DNA from: Lysobacter sp.
Lineage (GTDB): Bacteria; Pseudomonadota; Gammaproteobacteria; Xanthomonadales; Xanthomonadaceae
DNA: 55,058 nt
Direction: 5' to 3'
Assembly (NCBI GenBank): GCA_030151365.1
Contig: JASLDW010000027.1
Coordinates: forward strand, 1-55,058
This document shows, in pieces, positions 1 to 10,190 of this stretch. The position numbers and the translations under genes were made by a program. The stretch's first letter is position 1; every line of letters starts with the position of its first letter. The notes below the pieces were generated by a model. The model made no database searches, was not told where the DNA came from, and worked only from the letters and a program-made list of their open reading frames with translations.

Positions 1-158
1 TAGACGTCGTCGTTGGCGTCTGAGTTTTTGCAGCTGGATTAACGAGGAAAGCTACCCCCTCGGCATGCGCCAAGCGATTTCGCAACCCCCGTCGAATCCA
101 GTGCATCCCCGGGAACCGTTGTCTCGCCGACTGCACGAGTATAGGGCAGAATCCCTGA
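1..158. other. Non-coding start of window
   Basis: No convincing gene is visible here. A TATAGG hexamer at about 140-145 lies just upstream of the histidine-kinase start and could be its -10 element, but no good -35 was found. An open frame on the minus strand crosses this stretch only as the antisense of the kinase gene. Confidence 0.4.
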
Positions 159-2327
159 ATGCCGACTCAGGGCGCCTCCCACGACAATTTCAACCAGCAG
201 GCACCGATATTGTTCGGGGTGCTGGCGGCGATCTGCGCCACCATCATGGTGCTCCTGATCTGGCGCAACGAGCAGACGGTGACCCATCGCGAGACGATGG
301 CCGAGCTCAATTCCGAGGCCGACCTGGTCGAATCGCTGGTGCGCCAGCGCCTCGATGCGCTGGAACTGATCATGCGCGGCGGAGCCTCGCTGATTGCCGG
401 CGACACCTTGCCGACCAACGACCAGTGGCAGAGCTACGTCGCCGGCCTCGATCTCGACCAGCGTTACACCGCTGTCGTCGGCCTCGGCTATGGCCCCTAC
501 ATCGATCGCGTCGACCTGATGCGCTTCCAGCAGGACTGGAAGGAACGCACCGGCGACATGATCAACATCCAGCCTTGGGGGCTTCGCCCGGAATACGCGC
601 CGGTGATTTACCTGGCGCCGGCAACGACCGCGACGCGGTCGCTGATCGGTCGCGACATGTACATCGAGGCGATGCGCCGCGAAGCGATGCAGCGGGCGAT
701 GGAGAGCGGCCATCCCTGGTTGTCCGGCCCGGTCGAGCTCTTCCTCGACAACAACAGTCCCAGCGTGCGCAGCATGATTTTCTACACGCCGGTCTATCGC
801 GGCGGCGAGCACCCGGGAACGGTCGCCGCGCGCCGGGCGAACATGATGGGCTGGGTCTACATTCCGTTCCGGATGCCGAAGTTCATCGACATGACGCTGA
901 AGTCGGTGAAACGCAAACTGAAATTGCGGATCAGCGATGCGACGGCCGCGAGCAAGGTCGTGGTGCTGGCGGAGGACCCGGGCCTGGAGGGCAAGGCCTT
1001 CCGCGGCCCGATCGCGCGCAATATTCCCGTCTATGGCCGGATATTGCGGCTCGAATTCTTCGGCGACGACAATGCCGGCGTCGAGCGCAGCCTGTGGGTG
1101 CTGTGGTCGGGCCTGCCGCTGGCGCTGGCGACCGGACTGATCGCGTTCCTGCTGGCGCGGACGCAGGCGCGCGCGCATGTGCTGGCGCGCGACATGACGC
1201 GCGCGCATGCGCGCAGCGAGGCGCTGTTCCGCAGCGCGATGGTGCATTCCGGCGTCGGCATGGCGCTGCTCGACGACAAGGGCGACATCGTCGAGGTCAA
1301 TCCGGCGTTCACGCGCCTGTTCGAACGCGACATCGGGGCGTTGCGCGGCACGCATTTCGCCGCCTTGCTCGACCAGGGCAGCGTCGGCCTCGTGGAGCAG
1401 GGGGAAGAGGGCGGGATGCGCATGGAAATCCGCCGCTTCGCCCGCAGGAACGGCGAGTTGCGGCATGTCTCGCTGGTCTATGGGCAGATCCCGCCCAGGG
1501 ACGGCGTCGACATCAACCTGCTGGTGCAGGCCGAGGACATTTCCGATCGCGTTCGCAGCGAAGCGCGCATCCGCGCGCTCAATCGCACGCTGGAGTTGCG
1601 CGTCGACGCCCGCACGCGCGAGCTCAGCGAAGCCAACCAGCAGCTCGAAACCTTCGCCTACAGCGTGTCGCACGATTTGCGCGCGCCCCTGCGCGCGATC
1701 GACGGGTTCAGCCGCCTGCTGTCCGATCGCCATGCCGCCGCGCTGGACGAGACCGCGCGGGGATATCTGTCGCGGATCCGCGAGGGCGCGCACCGGATGG
1801 ATGACCTGATCGGGGCGATCCTGACGATTTCCCGCGTCAGCCGCGGCGAATTGCAGCACCAGCCGATCGATCTTTCGGCATTGGCGCGGGAGGTCGCCGA
1901 CGAACTGGCGGCCAGCGATCCGCAGCGCGTGGTCGAGGTCGGGATCGCGCCGGGCCTGCACGCCGAAGGCGATGCGTCACTGGTGCGGACGCTGATGCAG
2001 AACCTGATCGGCAACGCCTGGAAATTCACCCGCGACCGCGAAGTCGCGCACATCCGTTTCGGGCGCGATGCCAACGGGCGTTATTTCGTCGAGGACGATG
2101 GCGTCGGCTTCGACCCCGCCTACGCGGGCAAGTTGTTCCAGCCGTTCCAGCGCCTGCATTCCGAATCGGAATTCGCCGGTTACGGCATCGGGCTCGCCAC
2201 GGTTCGACGCATCGTCGAACGCCATGGCGGAACCCTGCAGGCGGAAGGCGAACTCGGCCGCGGCGCGCGCTTCACGTTCACGCTGCCCGGCATCCTTCGC
2301 GAAAGCGACGACGACCACCAGATCTGA
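159..2327 (+). CDS. Membrane sensor histidine kinase, CHASE-PAS-HisKA-HATPase
   Basis: 722-residue sensor kinase. Seen: one membrane segment near residues 17-36, an extracytoplasmic CHASE-type sensor domain to about 305, a second membrane segment near 311-333, a PAS domain at about 350-460, a dimerisation/phosphoacceptor domain with the H-box FAYSVSHDLRAP (His505), and a C-terminal HATPase domain with an N box (NLIGNAWKF) and G boxes (VEDDGVGF, GYGIGLATV). CHASE domains bind small periplasmic ligands in other bacteria; the ligand here is unknown. The H-box belongs to the group seen in phytochrome-like and Xanthomonas orphan kinases. No response regulator lies beside it, so it is probably an orphan kinase. 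The start is the first ATG before the membrane segment. Only 7 bp separate its stop from that of smpB on the other strand. Confidence 0.9.
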   Translation: MPTQGASHDNFNQQAPILFGVLAAICATIMVLLIWRNEQTVTHRETMAELNSEADLVESLVRQRLDALELIMRGGASLIAGDTLPTNDQWQSYVAGLDLDQRYTAVVGLGYGPYIDRVDLMRFQQDWKERTGDMINIQPWGLRPEYAPVIYLAPATTATRSLIGRDMYIEAMRREAMQRAMESGHPWLSGPVELFLDNNSPSVRSMIFYTPVYRGGEHPGTVAARRANMMGWVYIPFRMPKFIDMTLKSVKRKLKLRISDATAASKVVVLAEDPGLEGKAFRGPIARNIPVYGRILRLEFFGDDNAGVERSLWVLWSGLPLALATGLIAFLLARTQARAHVLARDMTRAHARSEALFRSAMVHSGVGMALLDDKGDIVEVNPAFTRLFERDIGALRGTHFAALLDQGSVGLVEQGEEGGMRMEIRRFARRNGELRHVSLVYGQIPPRDGVDINLLVQAEDISDRVRSEARIRALNRTLELRVDARTRELSEANQQLETFAYSVSHDLRAPLRAIDGFSRLLSDRHAAALDETARGYLSRIREGAHRMDDLIGAILTISRVSRGELQHQPIDLSALAREVADELAASDPQRVVEVGIAPGLHAEGDASLVRTLMQNLIGNAWKFTRDREVAHIRFGRDANGRYFVEDDGVGFDPAYAGKLFQPFQRLHSESEFAGYGIGLATVRRIVERHGGTLQAEGELGRGARFTFTLPGILRESDDDHQI

Positions 2328-2334
2328 GGGAAGC

Positions 2335-2853
2335 TCAGGCGTCCTTGTTGTGCCGGCGCAACAGGCGCTGCTTCTCGCGGTTCCAGTCGCGTTCCTTGCT
2401 CGCCTCGCGCTTGTCGTGCGTCTGCTTGCCGCGCGCCAGCGCCACTTCGAGCTTGACCTTGTTGCCTTTCCAGTACAGCGCGGTGGGGACGAGGGTGTAG
2501 CCGTCGCGCTGGACGCGCCCGACCAGCTGGTCGATCTCCTGGCGATGCAGCAGCAACTTGCGGTCGCGGCGGTCGTTGGCGATCACGTGGGTGGAGGCCT
2601 GGATCAGCGGAGTGATCTGGGCGCCGACCAGGAAGATCTCGCCATGGTTCACCAGCGCATAACCGTCGCCGATGTTGGCGCGGCCGGCCCGGATCGCCTT
2701 CAACTCCCAGCCTTGCAGGGCAAGCCCCGCCTCGACGCGTTGTTCGAGGTGGTATTCGTGGCGCGCGCGTTTGTTCAACGCGATGGTGCCGCCGTTTGCC
2801 TTATCCTTGCCGCCTTTCCCGGGCGATTTCTTGTTGTCCGCAGTCTTGCTCAT
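2335..2853 (-). CDS. smpB: SsrA (tmRNA)-binding protein SmpB
   Basis: 172-residue partner of tmRNA in trans-translation, which rescues ribosomes stalled on broken mRNA. Seen: the OB-fold core beginning IALNKRARHEY, the conserved GWELKAIRAGRANIGDGY segment, and a basic C-terminal tail (KQTHDKREASKERDW) of the kind that enters the empty mRNA channel. The length is slightly above the usual 160 because of a lysine-rich N-terminus. The start is fixed by an ATG at 2853, only 12 bp from the divergent ratA start; the same frame stays open further upstream as antisense of ratA. No Shine-Dalgarno site is evident. The divergent smpB/ratA arrangement is common in gammaproteobacteria. Confidence 0.95.
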   Translation of the reverse strand: MSKTADNKKSPGKGGKDKANGGTIALNKRARHEYHLEQRVEAGLALQGWELKAIRAGRANIGDGYALVNHGEIFLVGAQITPLIQASTHVIANDRRDRKLLLHRQEIDQLVGRVQRDGYTLVPTALYWKGNKVKLEVALARGKQTHDKREASKERDWNREKQRLLRRHNKDA

Positions 2854-2865
2854 GCGGCTATTGTA

Positions 2866-3303
2866 ATGACCACCACCATCGAACGTAGTGCCCTCGTGGC
2901 CCATTCCGCCGAGACCATGTTCGACCTGGTCGATGCCGCGGAACGCTATCCGGAACGCTTCGGCTGGTGCCAGGCAGCCGCCGTCGAGCGCCGCGAGGAG
3001 GGCAGTTACGTCGCGCGCCTCGATGTCGGCCTCGGTCGCTTCAAGACCTGGTTCAAGACCGAAAACACCAGCGAGCGTCCGTTGCGCATCGACATGCGCC
3101 TGGTCGATGGTCCGTTCAAAAGCCTTGAAGGCCATTGGCGTTTCACCGCGCTCGATGCCCATGCCTGCAAGGTCGCGCTGGAACTGAAGTTCGAGCCGGC
3201 TTCGTCCCTGCTGGGGCCGGTGCTGGCGCTCGGCCTGCAAAGCCTCGCCGATCGCATGGTCGACGATTTCATCCGGGCCGCCAACAAGGCGGGACTGCCG
3301 TGA
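2866..3303 (+). CDS. ratA: RatA-type START-like (polyketide cyclase/ubiquinone-binding) protein
   Basis: 145-residue member of the RatA/Coq10 family of START-like hydrophobic-pocket proteins. Relatives bind ubiquinone; the E. coli protein has also been described as a ribosome-association toxin. Seen: start MTTTIERSALVAHSA, the SAETMFDLVDAAERYPERF helix that opens these domains, and a C-terminal LADRMVDDFIRAAN helix. The usual length is 145-158. The ATG at 2866 directly abuts the divergent smpB start and has no ribosome-binding site, so it may be translated from a leaderless or very short leader. It overlaps rnfH by 4 nt, so the two are translationally coupled. Confidence 0.88.
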   Translation: MTTTIERSALVAHSAETMFDLVDAAERYPERFGWCQAAAVERREEGSYVARLDVGLGRFKTWFKTENTSERPLRIDMRLVDGPFKSLEGHWRFTALDAHACKVALELKFEPASSLLGPVLALGLQSLADRMVDDFIRAANKAGLP

Positions 3304-3593
3304 CGACAGGCGTCATCCGCGTCGAGGTGGTCGCGGCATGGCCGCATCGCTGCGAGCGCAGGACGGTTGAACTGCCTGTTGGCGCGGCGCATGCGGAGGA
3401 TGCGATCGCGGCAGCGGGATGGGCGTCACTGGCGGAAATCGCCGGGATCGCCGTGTTCGGGCAGCGGGTGACCGGGCGTCATCCACTCGCCGATGGCGAT
3501 CGCGTGGAATTGCTGCGGGGATTGAAGGTCGATCCCAAGGCCGCGCGGCGCGCTCGCGCCCAGGCCCAGCGCGAGCGCCGGGTCGTGCGTTGA
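3300..3593 (+). CDS. rnfH: RnfH family protein (UPF0125)
   Basis: 97-residue beta-grasp (ubiquitin-fold) protein of the RnfH/UPF0125 family, usually encoded after ratA; its exact role is unknown. Seen: IRVEVVAAWPHRCERRTVELP at the N-terminus, AGIAVFGQRVTGRHPLADGDRVE in the middle, and LLRGLKVDPKAARRAR near the end, the family's typical closing segment. A GTG start at 3300 overlaps the ratA stop (GTGA). An ATG further upstream in this frame would put the N-terminus inside ratA and was rejected. It converges with bamE after 4 bp. Confidence 0.85.
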   Translation: MTTGVIRVEVVAAWPHRCERRTVELPVGAAHAEDAIAAAGWASLAEIAGIAVFGQRVTGRHPLADGDRVELLRGLKVDPKAARRARAQAQRERRVVR

Positions 3594-3597
3594 CGGC

Positions 3598-4008
3598 TTA
3601 TTCGCCGCCGTCGCTGTCTCCGCCGCCGTTCTTCTTGTTTTTGTCCTTGCGCAGGTTGGGGCCGAAGCGCTTGATGGAATCCTTGGCCAGCTGTTCGTCC
3701 TGCTCGGCGAAATAATTGCCGTCCCACTTGGTGACGAGATCATTCTCGAAATAGACCGAGAAGTTCTTGACCTGGGTCTTGCCGGTGCGGCCGACACGCT
3801 CGGTGCTGGTGTAGTCCCAGCGGCTGTGGTGGAACGGATCCTGGATGGACGGCAGGCCCAGCAAATCCGCCACCTGGTCCTTGGTCATGCCGGCCTGCAG
3901 CTGTTCGACCTTCGTCTTCTCCATCAGGTTGCCCTGGTAGACGGGCTGGCGATAGAAACAGCCGGTCAGGGCGATGGCGGCGATGCAGGCGAGCAGGAAT
4001 GTGCGCAT
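3598..4008 (-). CDS. bamE: Outer membrane protein assembly factor BamE (OmlA/SmpA lipoprotein)
   Basis: 136-residue lipoprotein of the BAM complex, which inserts beta-barrel proteins into the outer membrane. Seen: a short signal peptide ending in the lipobox LTGC (Cys17 lipidated), then the family core VYQGNLMEKTKVEQLQAGM, TKDQVADLLGLPSIQDPFH and RWDYTSTERVG. The tail is Lys/Gly/Asp-rich and may be disordered. It is divergent from fur, an arrangement known in Xanthomonas (omlA-fur) and many gammaproteobacteria. The start at 4008 is chosen because it opens the signal peptide; the frame is open far upstream only as antisense of fur. Confidence 0.93.
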   Translation of the reverse strand: MRTFLLACIAAIALTGCFYRQPVYQGNLMEKTKVEQLQAGMTKDQVADLLGLPSIQDPFHHSRWDYTSTERVGRTGKTQVKNFSVYFENDLVTKWDGNYFAEQDEQLAKDSIKRFGPNLRKDKNKKNGGGDSDGGE

Positions 4009-4110
4009 GTGAACGGGTGGTGTCACGAATTTCAGGGATGATACACGTCCCGCCCCGTCGTCGCCTCGCGCCGGCAGGAGGCGGTTCAGCCACTGGTACC
4101 GGAGAATGTG

Positions 4111-4509
4111 ATGGAAACCCGCGATCTGCGCAGCCTGGGCTTCAAGGTGACCCAGCCGCGCCTGCGCGTGCTCGAATTGCTGGAGCGCGCCAAGCCACGC
4201 CACATGACGGCGGAGGAGATCTATCGCGCGTTGCTGGAGGGCGGCGAGGACATCGGGCTGGCGACGGTGTATCGCGTGCTGACCCAGTTCGAAACCGCGG
4301 GCCTGGTACTGAAGCACAATTTCGAGGGCGGCCACGCCGTGTACGAGCTCGATCGCGGTACCCACCACGACCACATGGTGGACGTGGAGACCGGCAAGAT
4401 CATCGAGTTCACCTCGCCGGAGATCGAGGCGCTGCAGCGCAAGATCGCGGAGAAGCACGGCTACACGCTGGAAGACCACGCGCTGGTGCTGTACGTGCGG
4501 AAGAAGTGA
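4111..4509 (+). CDS. fur: Ferric uptake regulator Fur
   Basis: 132-residue Fe(II)-responsive repressor. Seen: winged-helix DNA-binding part (GLKVTQPRLRVLELL-like start, TAEEIYRAL, IGLATVYRVLTQFE), then the metal-binding dimer domain with HHDHMVDVETGK. The CxxC zinc knuckle of E. coli Fur is absent (the aligned stretch reads VDVETGK), as in Pseudomonas-type Fur proteins, so structural zinc binding must differ. GGAG at 4101-4104 favours the ATG at 4111 over an in-frame GTG at 4108. It is divergent from bamE; no clear Fur box was seen in the 102-bp gap. Confidence 0.95.
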   Translation: METRDLRSLGFKVTQPRLRVLELLERAKPRHMTAEEIYRALLEGGEDIGLATVYRVLTQFETAGLVLKHNFEGGHAVYELDRGTHHDHMVDVETGKIIEFTSPEIEALQRKIAEKHGYTLEDHALVLYVRKK

Positions 4510-4552
4510 AGCATCGCCCGGCTGTGCGCCTGTGGATGCTTTCAGGGGGTGA

Positions 4553-6229
4553 TCAGTCGGCGGATGCGTCTTCCAGCAACTTGCGGGCGGCGCCGCGCGC
4601 TTCCTTGCTGACCGTCGCGCCGCCGAGCAGGCGCGCGAGTTCCTCGGTACGGCCCTGCGCGTCCAGCGTGTCGAGCGCGCTCTGGGTGATGCCGGAATCC
4701 GCCGACTTGCTGACCCGGTAGTGCTGGTGGCCATGCGCCGCGACTTGCGGCAAGTGGGTCACGCACATCACCTGGCAGCGCTTGCCGAGCTGGCGCAGCA
4801 GGCGCCCGACCACCGCGGCGACCGGGCCGCTGATGCCACTGTCGACTTCGTCGAACACCATCGTCGGCACGCCGTCGCCGTCGAGCGCGGCGACTTCGAT
4901 CGCCAGCGCGATGCGCGAAAGCTCGCCGCCCGACGCGACCTTGCGCAGCGCGCGCGGCGGCTGGTCGGGATTGGCGGTGACGAGGAATTCCACGCGTTCG
5001 GCGCCGTGCGGGTCGGGCGTGCTGCCGGGTTGTGGTTCGAGGTCGATCTTCAGCAGGCCGCCGGCCATGCCGAGTTCGCCCATCAGGCGACTGACTTCAT
5101 CGCCCAGTGATTTCGCCGTCGCCTGCCGCGCCCGGGTCAGGGCGGCGGCGGCCTGTCGCCAGTCGGTTTCGGCCTGCGCCATCTCGCGGTCAAGCGTTTC
5201 CAGGCGCTGGTCGGCGTGTTCCAGTCCGGCGAGTTCGTCGCGGATGCGTTCGCGCACAGCGATCAATGCATCCGGAGCGACCCGATGTTTGCGGCCGAGA
5301 TCGTGCAGGCGCGCGAGCTGGCGGTCGAGTTGCTCGAAGGCGGCGGGATCGAGCTGGCTGTCGTCGCGGATGCGGTCGAGCAGAGCGGCGGCTTCGTCGA
5401 GCTGGATCCCGGCGGCGTCGAGCATGGCGTCGACATCGGCCAGGCGCGGTTCGTCGCCGATCACTCGTGCGAGGGCGCTGCGCGCGCCGTGGACCTGTGC
5501 CAGCGCGCCTTCGGTCTCGTCGTCGCCCAGTACGCGGTTGCTGGCTGCGCTGGTGGCCTCGAGCAAGGCGGCGCTGTTGGCGAACCGGCGATGGCGGGTG
5601 GCGAGGTCGGCGACGGCTTCCGGCTCGAGCGGATCGCGTTCGAGCTCCTGAAGTTGGTGCTGGAGCAGGGCGACGCGATCGGCGACATCGCCGCGTGCGG
5701 TCAGGAGTTCGCGTTCGCGCTGGAGTTTTCGCCAAGCGCTGGCAGTATTCGCGACATTCGCGAGCAAGGCATCGTGCTTGCCGACATTGTCGAGCAGGGC
5801 GAGTTGCGCCGGCTTCGACAACAGGGACTGGTGGGCGTGCTGGCCGTGGATCTCGACCAGCAATCCGGCGAGTTCGGTCAATTGCGCCAACGTCACCGCG
5901 CGCCCGTTGATCCACGCCCGCGATCCGCCATCGGCGCGCAGCACGCGGCGCAGCAGGCAGGCGTCGCCGTCGTCCAGTTCCTGCTCGCGCAGCCAGGCCC
6001 GCGCGGCGGCGGCATCGTCCACCGTGAATTCGGCGTGGAGTTCGGCGCGTTCGCTGCCGTGGCGGACCATCGCGGCATCGGCGCGTTCGCCGGAGAGAAA
6101 ACCCAGCGCATCCACCAGCAGGGATTTGCCGGCGCCGGTCTCGCCGGAAATGACGGTCATTCCCCCTCCGAATTCGAGTTCGGTGGCGGTGATGACGGCG
6201 AAGTCGCGGATGGTCAGGCGGGCGAGCAT
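4553..6229 (-). CDS. recN: DNA repair protein RecN
   Basis: 558-residue SMC-like ATPase for double-strand-break repair; E. coli RecN has 553. Seen: N-terminal start MLARLTIRDFAVI, Walker A GETGAGKS at about 29-36, a long coiled-coil middle (repeated LLQHQLQELERDP-type heptads), the ABC signature ASGGELSRIALAIE and Walker B TMVFDEVDSGISG. The start is the ATG at 6229; the reading frame remains open for nearly 2 kb upstream as antisense of hrcA and grpE, which is not coding. It is divergent from hrcA with an 81-bp gap. No LexA box was recognised in that gap. Confidence 0.96.
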   Translation of the reverse strand: MLARLTIRDFAVITATELEFGGGMTVISGETGAGKSLLVDALGFLSGERADAAMVRHGSERAELHAEFTVDDAAAARAWLREQELDDGDACLLRRVLRADGGSRAWINGRAVTLAQLTELAGLLVEIHGQHAHQSLLSKPAQLALLDNVGKHDALLANVANTASAWRKLQRERELLTARGDVADRVALLQHQLQELERDPLEPEAVADLATRHRRFANSAALLEATSAASNRVLGDDETEGALAQVHGARSALARVIGDEPRLADVDAMLDAAGIQLDEAAALLDRIRDDSQLDPAAFEQLDRQLARLHDLGRKHRVAPDALIAVRERIRDELAGLEHADQRLETLDREMAQAETDWRQAAAALTRARQATAKSLGDEVSRLMGELGMAGGLLKIDLEPQPGSTPDPHGAERVEFLVTANPDQPPRALRKVASGGELSRIALAIEVAALDGDGVPTMVFDEVDSGISGPVAAVVGRLLRQLGKRCQVMCVTHLPQVAAHGHQHYRVSKSADSGITQSALDTLDAQGRTEELARLLGGATVSKEARGAARKLLEDASAD

Positions 6230-6310
6230 GGCGTCGATTCTAGGGGCTGTCGTCGCATTCGCTGAGACCGGCCGGTTGCAAGCGCGGCGTCCCGCCCGTA
6301 TATCAACGGC

Positions 6311-7357
6311 ATGGCACTCCCCGGACCCGACGAGCTCAACCCGCGCGCGCGGCACCTGCTGCGGACGCTGATCGGGCGTTACATCCGCGACGGCGAGCCG
6401 ATCGGTTCGCAGACGCTGGCGCGCTGCGCTGGACTCGATGTGAGTTCCGCCACCATCCGCAACATCCTCGGCGACCTCGAAGATCTTGGTCTGCTGGCAT
6501 CCCCGCATACCTCCGCCGGCCGCGTGCCGACCGCGCAAGGTTACCGGGTCTTCGTCGATTCCTTGCTGCAGGTCGAGCCGTTGGGCGATGGCGAACTGCG
6601 CCGCCTGCGCGAGGAACTGCTCCCGGCCCACGCCGGCACCCGCCAGTTGCTGGGCAACGCCGGTGAACTGCTGTCGGCGATGAGTCATTTCGTCGGGGTG
6701 GTCAGCGCGCCGCAGCGCGCCAGCGTGCCATTCCGGCGCATCGAATTCGTCGGCCTCGGCGGCGACGAGGTCCTGGCGATCCTGGTCTTCAGCGACAACG
6801 AGGTGCAAAACCGCGTCGTCCGCACCGGCAAGACGTTCGATCCCGGCGAACTCGAACGCGTCGCCAACTACCTGAACGCGCATTTCGCCGGTTTGCCGAT
6901 TGCCGAGGTCAAGCGCCAGTTGCTGGGCGAGTTGCGCGCCGCCCGCGACGAGCTGCAGTTGCTGATGTCGCAGGCGCTGGAACTGGCCGAACTCAGCTTC
7001 GACGAGCGTGGCGGCGAGTCCGAACTGGTGATGGCCGGCCAGACCCGGCTGATGGGCGTGCAGGAACTGGCCGACGTCGGCCGCCTGCGCGACCTGTTCG
7101 AGACCTTCGGGCGCAAGCGCGACATGCTGCAGCTGCTCGACCGCACCCTCCACGCCGAGGGCGTGCGCATCTTCATCGGCGAGGAAACCGGGCTGGCGCC
7201 GATGGGCGACGACATGGCCCTGGTCGCCGCGCCCTACGGCAGCGCCGGCCGGGTGCTGGGCGTGCTCGGGGTGATCGGGCCGCGGCGCATGGCCTACGAC
7301 CAGGTGATCCCGCTGGTGCAGGCGACCGCCGGCCTGCTCGGCGAGGCGATGGGGTGA
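6311..7357 (+). CDS. hrcA: Heat-inducible transcription repressor HrcA
   Basis: 348-residue repressor that binds CIRCE operators and depends on GroE for activity. Seen: winged-helix N-terminus (LIGRYIRDGEPIGSQTLAR, SSATIRNILGDLEDLGLL, SPHTSAGRVPT) and the family's GAF-like C-terminal half (IFIGEETGLAPMGDD, GVLGVIGPRRMAYDQVIPLV). First gene of the chaperone cluster. A weak sigma-32-like arrangement (GTTGCA at 6275-6280, CCGTATAT at 6296-6303) lies just upstream and would give a nearly leaderless mRNA; this is tentative. No CIRCE element is visible in this cluster, so its target is probably groESL elsewhere, as described for Xanthomonas. Confidence 0.95.
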   Translation: MALPGPDELNPRARHLLRTLIGRYIRDGEPIGSQTLARCAGLDVSSATIRNILGDLEDLGLLASPHTSAGRVPTAQGYRVFVDSLLQVEPLGDGELRRLREELLPAHAGTRQLLGNAGELLSAMSHFVGVVSAPQRASVPFRRIEFVGLGGDEVLAILVFSDNEVQNRVVRTGKTFDPGELERVANYLNAHFAGLPIAEVKRQLLGELRAARDELQLLMSQALELAELSFDERGGESELVMAGQTRLMGVQELADVGRLRDLFETFGRKRDMLQLLDRTLHAEGVRIFIGEETGLAPMGDDMALVAAPYGSAGRVLGVLGVIGPRRMAYDQVIPLVQATAGLLGEAMG

Positions 7358-7462
7358 GGAAGCGCCGCTACGCGGCATGCCGCGTGGCGATTCCGAACGC
7401 CCCGAGCGCTGCGAGGGGCCGGGGTGATCGCGGCTGATCGGGGTCGATCGGCGGCGATCGCC

Positions 7463-7490
7463 CTTGAATTCGTTGCGTCCCGCCGCATGT
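7463..7490 (+). promoter_or_regulatory. Sigma-32-type heat-shock promoter of grpE
   Basis: CTTGAA (7463-7468), 14-nt spacer, CCGCATGT (7483-7490). The -35 is a perfect match to the E. coli RpoH consensus and the -10 matches CCCCATNT at all but one defined position. Transcription would begin near 7496-7498, very close to an in-frame ATG at 7499 upstream of the preferred grpE start. Confidence 0.75.
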
Positions 7491-7528
7491 CGTTCACAAT
7501 GATCGACCCAAGGACGCGCTGCACCGAC

Positions 7529-8068
7529 ATGAGCACCGGAACCCACACGCCCCCCAATCCCGAAGATCTCCAGGACGGCCTCTCGCCGGAACAGGTGGCC
7601 GAGAACAATGCTTCGACCGATGACCGCATCGAAGCCCTGAACGGCGAGCTGGAGCAGTTGCGCGCGCAATCGCTGATCGAACGCGCCGACCTCGAGAACC
7701 AGCGCAAGCGCATGGCTCGCGATATCGACAATGCCCGCCGTTTCGCCAACGAGAAACTGCTGGCCGACCTGTTGCCGGTGTTCGACAGCATGGAAGCAGG
7801 GCTGGCCGCCGCCGCTGCCGACGATCCGCTGCGCGCCGGACTCGAACTCACCCTCAAGCAGCTGCATTCCGTGGCCGAACGCAACGGCCTGACCGAAATC
7901 GCGCCGAAGCCGGGCGACGCCTTCAATCCCGAGCACCACAATGCGGTGAGCCAGCAGCCGGCGCCGGGGATCGCCCCGGGCAGCATCGTCCTGGTGTTCC
8001 AGAAGGGTTACCTGCTCAACGACCGCCTGTTGCGTCCGGCGATGGTCGTGGTCGCCCCCCACGACTGA
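7529..8068 (+). CDS. grpE: Nucleotide exchange factor GrpE
   Basis: 179-residue co-chaperone that releases ADP from DnaK. Seen: an acidic, disordered N-terminus, a long helical stretch (DDRIEALNGELEQLRAQSL, ERADLENQRKRMARDI), then the beta domain with ITE-like KPGDAFNPEHHNAVS and VFQKGYLLNDRLLRPAMVVV. The start is ambiguous: ATG 7529 (AAGGA at 7510-7514, rather far) gives MSTGTHTPP; an in-frame ATG at 7499 would add ten residues and sits almost at the predicted transcription start. Heat-shock control by the promoter at 7463-7490. It is followed by a separate dnaK promoter. Confidence 0.95.
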   Translation: MSTGTHTPPNPEDLQDGLSPEQVAENNASTDDRIEALNGELEQLRAQSLIERADLENQRKRMARDIDNARRFANEKLLADLLPVFDSMEAGLAAAAADDPLRAGLELTLKQLHSVAERNGLTEIAPKPGDAFNPEHHNAVSQQPAPGIAPGSIVLVFQKGYLLNDRLLRPAMVVVAPHD

Positions 8069-8098
8069 GCCCGCGGCAAACGATTGTCCCGATTCCCA

Positions 8099-8126
8099 CT
8101 TGAAAGGATCGGGGCAGGCCCTATCT
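8099..8126 (+). promoter_or_regulatory. Sigma-32-type heat-shock promoter of dnaK
   Basis: CTTGAA (8099-8104), 14-nt spacer, CCCTATCT (8119-8126), again one change from the E. coli RpoH -10 consensus and with the same spacing as the grpE promoter. Predicted leader of about 50 nt before the dnaK ATG, which carries a GAAGAG ribosome-binding site. Confidence 0.78.
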
Positions 8127-8181
8127 AACACGTATCGACGGCGCGTCCGTCCCAAATATTCGAATCGAAGAGACCACGACC

Positions 8182-10116
<1,935 letters not shown>

Positions 10117-10140
10117 TCATCGGCTTGACATGACACACCG

Positions 10141-10169
10141 GACGGACGCTCCCGCAAGGAGCGTCCGTC
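10141..10169 (+). terminator. 12-bp hairpin after dnaK (attenuator or processing stem)
   Basis: Perfect inverted repeat GACGGACGCTCC (10141-10152), loop CGCAA, GGAGCGTCCGTC (10158-10169). No U-tract follows, so it is more likely a partial attenuator or mRNA 3'-end stabiliser for dnaK than a full terminator; dnaJ expression probably reads through it. Confidence 0.6.
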
Positions 10170-10190
10170 GCGGTATCGGGAGTTCGAAGA

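Noticed and set aside
39..1961. Long open frame on the minus strand opposite the histidine kinase
   Set aside because: It is the antisense of a clear multidomain kinase, has Arg/Ala/Gln-rich low-complexity composition and no family motif; such frames are common in high-GC DNA.
7424..7528. Longer N-terminus for GrpE starting before 7499
   Set aside because: It would begin upstream of the sigma-32 promoter, so it could not be translated from the predicted transcript; only ATG 7499 remains a possible alternative.
10141..10169. Full transcription terminator after dnaK
   Set aside because: The 12-bp stem is perfect but has no U-tract, and dnaJ downstream lacks an independent promoter that I could see; kept only as an attenuator-type hairpin.
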